Assembly (NCBI GenBank): GCA_003284375.1
Contig: QBVL01000009.1
Coordinates: 1-43,750 of the forward strand
Length of the DNA stretch: 43,750 nt
From: Prochlorococcus sp. AG-311-J23
Lineage (GTDB): Bacteria; Cyanobacteriota; Cyanobacteriia; PCC-6307; Cyanobiaceae
Reading direction: 5' to 3'
Under the pieces are notes generated by a model. It made no database searches. It had not been told where the DNA came from and saw only the letters and a list, made by a program, of their open reading frames with translations. Position numbers and translations under genes: made by a program. The first letter of the stretch is position 1, and each line of letters starts with the position of its first letter. Positions 33,881 through 40,739 of this stretch are shown here, piece by piece.

Positions 33881-34336
33881 ATGGATAAAGAAAGAGGAAA
33901 GTTTTACCAAGCCGGGGATGGCTCTTATTTTTACTCAGCCGATGATGCCTCCAAGTGGGACACACTAGATAGGATCGGTCAGCTTAATCTTCTTCACGTT
34001 TTAAAAAAAGAATGGGAGCCAGAGGAATCGAGCCAGAGTAAATTAAAAAAGCTTCTTCAAGAAATAACTATTGATGAATTTGAAGATTTTATGGCAGACA
34101 TACTTGGCTTATGTGAATCATTTGAGGAAATGGTTTATGAATTTGAAGGTAACATAAATTTAAGTCCTGAATACTTAGAGAGGGTTTATCCAGAAGAAAA
34201 AGAGAGTTTAGAAAAGTTAAAAAATCAGATAAAAGAGCATAAAGAATGGAAGGAAAAGCATCAAGCGTCATATTCTTTTCTAACTAGAAAGCTTTTAGAA
34301 AAGAATGAATCAGACAATAACGAGAAGAATACATAA
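33881..34336 (+). CDS. 151-aa acidic helical protein, unknown
   Basis: The N-terminus has YQAGDGSYFYSADDASKWDT, then helices rich in Glu/Lys (KKLLQEITIDEFEDFMADIL, SPEYLERVYPEEKESLEKLK) and a charged coiled-coil-like tail (EHKEWKEKHQASYSFLTRKL). It is soluble with no cysteine cluster. The family is not recognised. It is followed by a long spacer. Confidence 0.65.
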   Translation: MDKERGKFYQAGDGSYFYSADDASKWDTLDRIGQLNLLHVLKKEWEPEESSQSKLKKLLQEITIDEFEDFMADILGLCESFEEMVYEFEGNINLSPEYLERVYPEEKESLEKLKNQIKEHKEWKEKHQASYSFLTRKLLEKNESDNNEKNT

Positions 34337-34772
34337 CGTACTCTGTGTACATCAACTCTCCAAAGCATGAAAACCAAGAGAGGAAAGAAACTAAAACAAC
34401 AAAATCAAACTAATTTACCCAGCTCTTAATATTGAATCCCAATCATTAATCTGACCTTTAATGTTAACTGATCTGTTAATTTCTACAAAAAAGAAGAGGA
34501 GAGATCGCCAAAGAAAACTTCAGCTTTACTGTTTGATGATCAATATATTTTAGAGATTCTTTTGTCATATTTACTTTATTACAGTTTGAGAAATCAAATG
34601 TGAAAGCAAGTGCTTGCAACAGCTAAAGGTTTATTAGCATGATTAATTAATACTTAAAATATCAAATTCGAACATAATAATTTGAACTTTACATAAATCA
34701 ACCTGGAAAGATCGAAAATGTCACCACAGTTTTAGAAAAATTGGAATTCCAAACATCTCAGAATCTTTTTTG

Positions 34773-34916
34773 ATGGGTAATCAGTATTTCCATAATTCAA
34801 ATCAAGGTGATTTTACCTACACAACTTCAAAGAAAATCTATTATAGTCTTAACAAATGTTTACATACGAATCAGACTTTTCATCCCCAGCCACTCTTTTA
34901 TAGCCTCTATCGATAG
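34773..34916 (+). CDS. Possible 47-aa protein
   Basis: An ATG-started frame encoding MGNQYFHNSNQGDFTYTTSK, then KIYYSLNKCLHTNQTFHPQP and LFYSLYR. The second half (aromatic, with Cys, His and Pro) is the protein-like part. It ends in the palindrome CTATCGATAG, which also contains the stop of an opposite-strand frame. Only one of the two is likely to be the real coding strand. Confidence 0.3.
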   Translation: MGNQYFHNSNQGDFTYTTSKKIYYSLNKCLHTNQTFHPQPLFYSLYR

Positions 34917-34987
34917 CTATAAAGTTGGACGGCTACTTCTTTCCAAGCAGATTCTTTCTTAAATTGAACTCGTTTAAAAGAGATTAA
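34907..34987 (-). pseudogene. Start-less coding remnant on the minus strand
   Basis: An open frame reading LISFKRVQFKKESAWKEVAV and QLYSYR to TAG at 34909-34907. It is preceded by an in-frame TGA and has no ATG, GTG or TTG. The charge pattern and the aromatic residues suggest a helix from a real protein, so it may be the tail of a degraded gene. The alternative is chance, or the opposite-strand frame being real. Confidence 0.3.
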
Positions 34988-35020
34988 TCAATCTCAAACA
35001 TCAAATTTACATAAAAACAA

Positions 35021-35197
35021 ATGACTTCAACAAATCCAAAATCTACAAAATTAATAAACAGAGAGGATGTGAATGAAATGATAGAGAATGCTATAAGAAG
35101 ACATAACAGAAGGTCTACTATAATTTCAGCAATTCTAGGTTGGATACTTATTGGGGGATATTCATTTGGTTTATTTCATGTTGTTCAAAGTATTTAA
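35021..35197 (+). CDS. 58-aa single-span membrane protein
   Basis: ATG 35021 to TAA 35197. The cytoplasmic N-terminal half is TSTNPKSTKLINREDVNEMI, then a basic stretch (RRHNRRS) followed by one membrane helix (IISAILGWILIGGYSFGLFH). This is a clean positive-inside topology with a convincing frame. The family is not recognised. Confidence 0.6.
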   Translation: MTSTNPKSTKLINREDVNEMIENAIRRHNRRSTIISAILGWILIGGYSFGLFHVVQSI

Positions 35198-35339
35198 ATT
35201 TAAATCAAACATAAATAAATTTAATCGAAATTAAACACATATATTTTAGATTAGAATAAATTTCCACCTGAATTGCAAGATACTTAAATATTAAATATAT
35301 TTAATTTTAAAATTATAAATTACATTTTACATAATTTAT

Positions 35340-35501
35340 TTACTGAGTAGTTCTACTCCACTTGTCTTGATAAGGAAGTTGATAGTCCTCCTTATTCATT
35401 GGAATCCAACTCCAATCAGAGCAAATAGAAATCTGATAACCAATCACATAAAGAGCAAGAACTGCATTGAATAAATTTATGTGGGTGATAGGAGTATCCA
35501 T
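35340..35501 (-). CDS. 53-aa protein with N-terminal hydrophobic helix
   Basis: ATG at 35501-35499, TAA at 35342-35340. Sequence: MDTPITHINLFNAVLALYVI, then GYQISICSDWSWIPMNKEDY and QLPYQDKWSRTTQ. It has a weak membrane helix followed by an aromatic, charged tail (WSW, DKWSR). The Trp and Tyr content argues against chance. The family is unknown; it may sit at the membrane. Confidence 0.55.
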   Translation of the reverse strand: MDTPITHINLFNAVLALYVIGYQISICSDWSWIPMNKEDYQLPYQDKWSRTTQ

Positions 35502-35683
35502 GTTTTAATAAATTTTGATAATTCTAGCTAATAATTTAACTTATAAGAACTTCCAATCAATAAAGTGACCATTCAGAACTAAAAAACTGGATTACAATAA
35601 AATTAAATATTTAAATTTATGATTACTTTTTGAATGAATTATTAGTCTAGAGAACATAAATTTAAAATTTTGAACTTAAATAA

Positions 35684-35830
35684 TTAATGGTTCTTAATTA
35701 TTGGAACTGTAGGATGATCAAAAGGATCATCATTTAATATAGGTGCACATACTTGACGACAAGATTTTCCCTGCTCATCTTCAATACAAACTTCTAAACA
35801 TTCAAAATATCTATCTTGTGCAGTTTTCAT
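35684..35830 (-). CDS. 48-aa twin CX3C microprotein
   Basis: ATG at 35830-35828, TAA at 35686-35684. The core is YFECLEVCIEDEQGKSCRQV followed by CAPIL: two CX3C motifs (Cys10/Cys14 and Cys25/Cys29), each on a predicted helix, joined by an acidic turn. This is the arrangement of helical-hairpin (CHCH-like) proteins held by two disulfides, or of a four-Cys metal site. The tail is Asp/Pro-rich (NDDPFDHPTVPIIKNH). There is no signal peptide, so if it is cytoplasmic, metal or Fe-S binding is more likely than disulfides. I recognise no named family. Confidence 0.6.
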   Translation of the reverse strand: MKTAQDRYFECLEVCIEDEQGKSCRQVCAPILNDDPFDHPTVPIIKNH

Positions 35831-35918
35831 ATTTGTAAATTCATTAGTAACTAAACATACTATTAAACGATAAAACTTATTGATAAATTAACAAAACTTT
35901 TTTAGGTAAATTCACTTA

Positions 35919-36098
35919 TTAGTGATCTTTTAACTGAAATAGTATCTGTGAAGATTTTTTTTTGGGATCACACGCTAAAACACATTGTGTTAGCTCCTTA
36001 TTAGCAAGAAGTTCAAGAATCCTAGCCATGTCAATAGAAGAGAGCTCTCCATCGGAGCTCCATTTAAGAGTAGTTTTTCTTTGAATGGGTTTGTTCAT
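35919..36098 (-). CDS. 59-aa unknown soluble protein
   Basis: I choose the ATG at 36098-36096, which follows a GAGGG ribosome binding site; a TTG three codons earlier is in frame. The protein reads MNKPIQRKTTLKWSSDGELS, then a helix SIDMARILELLANKELTQCV and LACDPKKKSSQILFQLKDH. It has two Cys residues. The balanced composition supports coding. Family unknown. Confidence 0.6.
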   Translation of the reverse strand: MNKPIQRKTTLKWSSDGELSSIDMARILELLANKELTQCVLACDPKKKSSQILFQLKDH

Positions 36099-36320
36099 AT
36101 CCCTCAAATGAAACTAAAGTACAAATAGCATGATTTAAATCATTTTCTTTTTTCTTAAGCTTTTTTTTACGATACAAGATAAAGTAGGTATAAATTACAT
36201 GAAATTATTAACAACTATTAGAAAGAAATTAGTCTTAACAACATAAAAATTTTATAGCTAAAACTATTATAAATTTTTTAAAATAGGTCTGATAAGGACA
36301 AGTCTAGAAGAAAGAACTAA

Positions 36321-36443
36321 TTAATCAGTTGAAGAAAAGCTCCATTTTTCAATATCAGATTTTTTATTATTACAACTTTGATTTTTAGTTTTAAGATCTT
36401 TAAGAAAAAATTTTGAAAATTGTTGAGTTTCCGTTTTTTGCAT
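36321..36443 (-). CDS. Possible 40-aa protein
   Basis: ATG at 36443-36441, TAA at 36323-36321. It is hydrophilic and Lys/Ser/Asn-rich (MQKTETQQFSKFFLKDLKTK ... EKWSFSSTD). There is no motif. It is supported only by an intact frame and a Trp near the end; it could be spurious. Confidence 0.35.
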   Translation of the reverse strand: MQKTETQQFSKFFLKDLKTKNQSCNNKKSDIEKWSFSSTD

Positions 36444-36780
36444 TGCTAAATAAACAAAAATTGAAATAAATTGGTTAAAACAGTATTAAGTCTTAATCTT
36501 TAAAATATAGCCAAAAAAGATCAATAATGTGTGTGATAACCGAACACACCTTTATTAGAGCATTCACTAGATCATCTACTTTGACATTTTTAAAATTCTT
36601 TCTTGATTTACAATGTTTCAATCAAAATATTGTAAATCAGGAAGTAATTAAGTATGAATTATGTTTAGACTAAAAAATATAATTTCATAAAATAATTATT
36701 TGCACATAAATAGGTTTATTAATTTGAATTTTTAAAAAGTACTTTTTGTTCAAAAGGAATAAAGTTTTATTCTTTTTTTT
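36444..36780. other. 337-nt spacer with two inverted repeats
   Basis: GTGTGT/ACACAC (36529-36534 with 36544-36549, loop 9) and TGATTTACAAT/ATTGTAAATCA (36604-36614 with 36629-36639, loop 14) are perfect stems. Neither is followed by a T-run, so they do not look like standard terminators. No coding frame is supported. Confidence 0.45.
36604..36639. repeat. 11-bp perfect inverted repeat
   Basis: TGATTTACAAT at 36604-36614 and its exact complement ATTGTAAATCA at 36629-36639 with a 14-nt loop. It could be a structured RNA element or an operator. It lies in the spacer between two minus-strand microgenes. Confidence 0.45.
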
Positions 36781-36915
36781 CTAGTTTGTAGATCTTGTCC
36801 AAGTCTTTGCAACCTTTGATTTTTTCTCTCCTTTCAATATAAAGAGCATTAGTAATGGAGCAATACCCATTAATGGAACTATAAGGTTCATAGCATAGTT
36901 ATGAGTTCCTTCCAT
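36781..36915 (-). CDS. 44-aa single-span membrane protein
   Basis: ATG at 36915-36913, TAG at 36783-36781. The product begins MEGTHNYAMNLIVPLMGIAP, followed by LLMLFILKGEKKSKVAKTWT. One membrane helix (NLIVPLMGIAPLLMLFIL) is followed by a basic cytoplasmic tail (KGEKKSKVAK), giving clear topology. Its size is like small photosystem or cytochrome accessory subunits, but there is no family match. Confidence 0.6.
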   Translation of the reverse strand: MEGTHNYAMNLIVPLMGIAPLLMLFILKGEKKSKVAKTWTRSTN

Positions 36916-37104
36916 TTGACAAATCAAAAATAATATAAATTATTTTAATTAATTTTTACTATGTGTTAATGCGTAAAAACTCTTATTGAGCCAAATAAAT
37001 CAATATCAGTTCAAAGCCAGAAATCAGGCTTATAAAAAAGGAAGCTTCTCATTTATTTCCTACATATTGTGGGTAATATAAGAGCCTATGCATTTGAGTA
37101 AAAA

Positions 37105-37329
37105 ATGAATAATAGTTCTTTTGACATTAATTACTTATCTCCTACAGGTTTGATTGGCTTTTGGGTACTATTAGTTGGATTTATTTTTACGTTTATTATG
37201 TTCTATTTTGTCTTTTTTAGGCTTAATGAAGATGATGCTTCGTACAAGGATCGAAAAAGAAAAAATTTAGAGAGAGAAATTCAAAAGCAGAAGATAGCTA
37301 GACTTTATCCAAAAGGGAAATACTATTGA
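37105..37329 (+). CDS. 74-aa single-span membrane protein with basic tail
   Basis: The N-terminus is SSFDINYLSPTGLIGFWVLL, with one long hydrophobic helix (about 15-38, ending FTFIMFYFVFFRL). A charged cytoplasmic helix follows (DRKRKNLEREIQKQKIARLY). The frame is clear and the topology convincing. Function is unknown. Confidence 0.7.
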   Translation: MNNSSFDINYLSPTGLIGFWVLLVGFIFTFIMFYFVFFRLNEDDASYKDRKRKNLEREIQKQKIARLYPKGKYY

Positions 37330-37554
37330 TTTCGTTTTTTTGATAACTTAAATTAATGGTTCTAAACATGACATCTCATCAATGTTTGAAAAAAACTCAA
37401 TGATTTATAATGAACTTTTTAAGCAAAAGCATTTACTCTCTATTACATCTCGTTTTTGTTCATGAAATTTTGATTAATTGGGCTAATAAAAGGAGATAAT
37501 AGAAATATAAAGGAAATGGCTTCTAACTATTAAAAGCCTGTTTTAATTAAACCT

Positions 37555-37905
37555 ATGGCTCTGAATCAAGCAAACACTAGTATTAATCTTAATAACCAGT
37601 CCTCTTTTTCATCTTCGGGGAAACAAGTTCCTGCAGCTTTATCAATGATGGTGGACTCAATGACAAGCATGGTTGAAAGAGCAAAAATCGATTTAGAGAA
37701 TGTTGATCAACGAGCAAGAGCAGATCTTGAGAACATCGATCAAAGAGCAAGAAAAGATGTTGCACTACTGGACCAAAGAGCAAGGGAAGATATTCAAAAA
37801 GTTGATAAAAAAGCCAGAGAAGATATAGCCATTCTAGATAAAAGAGCAAGAGAAGATCATGAGTTACTTAGAAAGGTCCGCAAATCTAAAGGATTAACTT
37901 CTTGA
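37555..37905 (+). CDS. 11-residue-repeat helical protein
   Basis: 116 aa. After a Ser/Asn-rich N-terminus (1-23) and a short helix (VPAALSMMVDSMTSMVERAK) the protein is a run of 11-residue repeats starting at Asp46, 57, 68, 79 and 90, with a partial sixth at 101. The consensus is D-[LVI]-x-x-[VIL]-D-[QK]-[RK]-A-R-x. An 11-residue (hendecad) period gives a right-handed or straight coiled coil, or a lipid-surface amphipathic helix, as in LEA, synuclein and apolipoprotein-like proteins. Hydrophobic, acidic and basic positions repeat strictly. There is no cysteine or signal peptide. Function is unknown. Confidence 0.75.
   Translation: MALNQANTSINLNNQSSFSSSGKQVPAALSMMVDSMTSMVERAKIDLENVDQRARADLENIDQRARKDVALLDQRAREDIQKVDKKAREDIAILDKRAREDHELLRKVRKSKGLTS
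37690..37854 (+). repeat. Five in-frame 33-nt repeats
   Basis: The DNA encoding the five 11-residue units repeats every 33 nt, with GA(T/C)CAA(A/C)GAGCAAGA-like cores (for example at 37737 and 37770). Units have diverged in wobble positions but keep length, which suggests expansion by tandem duplication and then selection on the protein pattern. Confidence 0.7.
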
Positions 37906-38007
37906 GATCTATTGTTTGCAAAGTGAAAAATGCAAGCTCCAAAACCCTATAAAAATAAGAATTAAATTATTTAAAACTAATATTTTAATTAAACCCACTA
38001 ATTGAGA

Positions 38008-38188
38008 GTAAGTACCGCTTTGCCGTAAGGCCCAAGAAGCATCGACCTGGAATAACCAGAGGGGGAATCAAAGTGGAGCTTCGTTTCCAGAACAAGCTGG
38101 TATACGTCACTTTCACGACAGCTTCCCCAAATCGAAAAAGAGTCAGATCAGAGCACTTGAGAAGGCCAATACCAACAAAGTAGTACTT
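38008..38188 (-). ncRNA. ssaA: 6S RNA (RNA polymerase-binding regulator)
   Basis: A GC-richer 180-nt stretch that folds on the minus strand into one long interrupted rod. The closing stem AAGTACTACTTTG (38188-38176) pairs with CAAAGCGGTACTT (38022-38010) with one mismatch. Next come GGCC/GGCC, a large central bubble, GGGGAA/TTCCCC, AAAGTG/CACTTT and an apical hairpin. The 3' side of the bubble carries a small hairpin (CTGG-TTATT-CCAG), a known feature of 6S RNA and the reason I choose the minus strand. TAGATT at 38198-38193 can serve as -10 box for a start at about 38188. In other cyanobacteria the 6S gene is also linked to purK. 6S RNA mimics an open promoter and traps sigma-70 type holoenzyme. 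Confidence 0.85.
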
Positions 38189-38192
38189 GAAC

Positions 38193-38198
38193 AATCTA
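38193..38198 (-). promoter_or_regulatory. Candidate -10 box of the 6S RNA
   Basis: TAGATT on the minus strand, ending 4-5 nt before the first paired base (AAGTAC) of the folded RNA. It matches TAnnnT. No good -35 is seen. It lies 12 nt after the purK stop codon, so read-through from purK could also give a longer precursor. Confidence 0.45.
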
Positions 38199-38210
38199 AA
38201 AGAAATATTA

Positions 38211-39356
38211 TCAAGAGGTAGGCCAAATTGAACGTATGGTTTGTAAAACATCTAATGCTTCTTTTTGTCTAGACAAAGCGTCCTTATTATTCAAGAGATA
38301 AGTAACGTGACCAAGCTTCCTGCCTTTTTTTTCTTTCTCTTTTTCATACCAATGAACATTCAAGCCAGGAATACTCCTCAAATCATCCAATCTTTGGATA
38401 AGAGATGTTGGATAGTTACTTTGCAAACCAAGCAAGTTTGCCATTAAAGCACCATTAACAAGCATTTCAGGCATGGGAACATCAATACCAGAGGTGATAC
38501 AAATTTGTTGATCAAACTGACTGCTGCTACAAGCATCAATAGAAAAATGACCAGAATTATGAGTTCTTGGAGCTATCTCATTTACAAGTAATCCTTCGGA
38601 TCCATAGAAAAATTCAATAGCAATAACTCCAACATATTCCAACTCAGCAAGCAACGAAGCTACGATATTTCTAACCATAAGATCAACATCATGATTAATA
38701 TCAGCTGGAGCAAGAACCCAGTCGCATACTTGTTTAGTTTGATGTGTCTCTACAATTGGCAAGCTACGAACAACTCCTTTTGAATCCCTACTAGAAACAA
38801 TGGATAATTCCTTATCAAATGAGATCCATTTCTCTAACATCCATTGCTCTTCTCTTTCAATTACTAGAAATTCTTGAAATTGCTTTAGATTTTTAATTAT
38901 CTTAGTTCCTTTTCCGTCATATCCACCTTTGGCAGCTTTTGCCATTAAAGGAAATCCCCAATCTTCAGGAAGATCAATTTCTGATGATTTTTTTAATGGT
39001 ATAGGCATCCAATCAGGGCAAGGAATATCAAGACTATTTAATAACTCTCTTTGAGTTATTTTATTAATTAAAGGTTTTATGGATTGAAGTCTAGGGACAA
39101 AAGATACTCCATTATTTTCAAGTGAAAGTAAACTTGAGATATCAACCCATTCATTCTCAAAAGTAATCAAGCTAGTCTTTTCTGCAAGAAGTTTTGTCCC
39201 CACTGGATTTGTAGGATCATGCAAAATGACGTGATTTGTCTTTTTAGCAGCAGGATCAGTTTTAGCCGCCGTCTGAACAACGACATCAATATCTCTTTTC
39301 TTTCCAGCTTCAATCAAAAGCATTGCAAGCTGTCCTCCACCCACGACCCCAATCAT
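38211..39356 (-). CDS. purK: 5-(carboxyamino)imidazole ribonucleotide synthase
   Basis: Carboxylates AIR to N5-CAIR with ATP and bicarbonate in purine synthesis, feeding PurE. The 381-aa ATP-grasp protein begins MIGVVGGGQLAMLLIEAGKK. It has the ATP-binding FPLMAKAAKGGYDGKGTKII, the metal/ATP block VIAIEFFYGSEGLLVNEIAPRTHNSGH, and the C-terminal segment with HWYEKEKEKKGRKLGHVTYL, all typical of PurK. The 6S RNA follows 22 nt after the stop on the same strand. The upstream spacer of 276 nt to aroB is divergent and carries both promoters. Confidence 0.97.
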   Translation of the reverse strand: MIGVVGGGQLAMLLIEAGKKRDIDVVVQTAAKTDPAAKKTNHVILHDPTNPVGTKLLAEKTSLITFENEWVDISSLLSLENNGVSFVPRLQSIKPLINKITQRELLNSLDIPCPDWMPIPLKKSSEIDLPEDWGFPLMAKAAKGGYDGKGTKIIKNLKQFQEFLVIEREEQWMLEKWISFDKELSIVSSRDSKGVVRSLPIVETHQTKQVCDWVLAPADINHDVDLMVRNIVASLLAELEYVGVIAIEFFYGSEGLLVNEIAPRTHNSGHFSIDACSSSQFDQQICITSGIDVPMPEMLVNGALMANLLGLQSNYPTSLIQRLDDLRSIPGLNVHWYEKEKEKKGRKLGHVTYLLNNKDALSRQKEALDVLQTIRSIWPTS

Positions 39357-39632
39357 TTAGTTAAAGACCTCATTTTTAGAGCTTTGACTTAGCAATACAA
39401 ACAAAAAAATTGCGAATAAACAAATAAAATAATATATGAAAATCTGATTTTAATAAAAACATCCTTGATTCACAACCTAAAAAATATCCCTCCATTTGAT
39501 TCCAGAATAAATAATGAACGTATACGAATACATATCATTTGCTTATGAAATGTGTTCGTCAACCATATAATTACTTCTATATTTTGATGATTTAAGGTAA
39601 TAAAGCATCAAAAAATTTATCCCCTCACAACA

Positions 39633-40739
39633 GTGAATAAAGATAGCCACCATATTAAAGTCTCTCTAACCAGCAACCCATACGAAATAGTTGTTGGAAA
39701 AAGTATTCTTGAAGGCATAGGAGATGAGCTAATTAATCTTGGTTTTAAGGAAGGACTAAAAGTATTAGTCGTATCTAACAAGGAAGTCTCTGATCACTAT
39801 GGTGATTGCATAATTAAAAGTCTGATTAAAAATAAATTCAACCCAAAGCTTTTAATAATCAAAGCAGGAGAAGACCAAAAAAATCAATCCTCAATAGATT
39901 TAATCCACAATGCGGCATATGAAGCGAGGTTAGAGAGAGGATCATTAATGATAGCCCTTGGAGGTGGCGTAATTGGAGACATGACTGGCTTTGCAGCTGC
40001 AACATGGTTACGTGGAATTAATGTAGTCCAAATTCCCACAACATTACTTGCCATGGTTGATGCTTCTATTGGTGGTAAAACAGGCATAAATCATTCGAAA
40101 GGTAAAAATCTTATAGGTGCTTTTCATCAACCTAAATTGGTCTTAATAGACCCTAAAACATTATTAACTCTCCCTCCTCGAGAGTTCAAAGCAGGTATGG
40201 CTGAAATAATAAAGTACGGAGTTATATCAGACTTAGAACTATTCGATCTTCTAGAGAGGCAAGAAAATATTTCTGAACTTTCAAATATAAAAGAAAAACT
40301 ACTGATAGAGATAATTAAGCGTTCTGCTAAATCTAAAGCAGAAATTGTTATTAAAGATGAGAAGGAAAGTGGAGTTAGAGCATTTTTAAATTATGGTCAC
40401 ACATTTGGTCACGTAATAGAAAATCTTTGTGGTTATGGGAAATGGCTTCATGGTGAGGCAGTGGCAATGGGGATGGTTGCAGTTGGCCAGTTAGCAGCTC
40501 AGAGGGGTCTATGGGAAGAGGTTGACGCAAAAAGGCAGAAACGATTAATAGAGAAAGCAGGTTTACCCTCTAACTGGCCCAAGCTTGAAATAGAAAGTGT
40601 TTTAAGCTCACTTCAAGGAGATAAGAAAGTTAAAAACGGCAAGGTAAGCTTCGTTATGCCCTTGAAAATTGGTGATGTAAAATTATTCAATAATATCTCT
40701 AATAAAGAAATACGTGAATGCTTGCAAAAGATTAGCTAA
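39633..40739 (+). CDS. aroB: 3-dehydroquinate synthase
   Basis: Second enzyme of the shikimate pathway, turning DAHP into 3-dehydroquinate with NAD and a divalent metal. The 368-aa protein has the NAD-binding ALGGGVIGDMTGFAAATWLR (108-127), the VQIPTTLLAMVDASIGGKTGIN block, and the metal-binding Glu/His residues in FKAGMAEIIKYGVI, FLNYGHTFGHVIE and LHGEAVAMGM. The start is GTG at 39633; no ATG is better placed before the conserved IVVG strand. It ends tail-to-tail with the methyltransferase gene, overlapping it by 8 nt. Confidence 0.96.
   Translation: MNKDSHHIKVSLTSNPYEIVVGKSILEGIGDELINLGFKEGLKVLVVSNKEVSDHYGDCIIKSLIKNKFNPKLLIIKAGEDQKNQSSIDLIHNAAYEARLERGSLMIALGGGVIGDMTGFAAATWLRGINVVQIPTTLLAMVDASIGGKTGINHSKGKNLIGAFHQPKLVLIDPKTLLTLPPREFKAGMAEIIKYGVISDLELFDLLERQENISELSNIKEKLLIEIIKRSAKSKAEIVIKDEKESGVRAFLNYGHTFGHVIENLCGYGKWLHGEAVAMGMVAVGQLAAQRGLWEEVDAKRQKRLIEKAGLPSNWPKLEIESVLSSLQGDKKVKNGKVSFVMPLKIGDVKLFNNISNKEIRECLQKIS

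Larger units (their letters stand above)
34337..35020. other. 684-nt spacer with probable gene remnants
   Basis: Contains a 20-codon basic frame at 34368-34430, a 30-codon frame at 34461-34553, and two converging protein-like frames that end at the palindrome CTATCGATAG (34907-34916), listed separately. There is no RNA gene or mobile element. It looks like a stretch of decaying or unannotated microgenes. Confidence 0.4.

Noticed and set aside
36199-36246. 15-codon frame MKLLTTIRKK...
   Set aside because: It is too short, of low complexity, and has no supporting context.
24259-37905. Classifying the belt as a prophage or integrative element
   Set aside because: No integrase, transposase, phage structural gene, attachment repeat or flanking tRNA was seen.
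37985-38251. 88-aa minus-strand reading frame downstream of purK
   Set aside because: It coincides with the 6S RNA fold, overlaps the purK end, and has no protein-like pattern; its openness comes from the RNA gene.
39513-39569. 18-codon frame MNVYEYISFAYEM in the purK-aroB spacer
   Set aside because: It is very short with no clear ribosome binding site; I could not distinguish it from chance.
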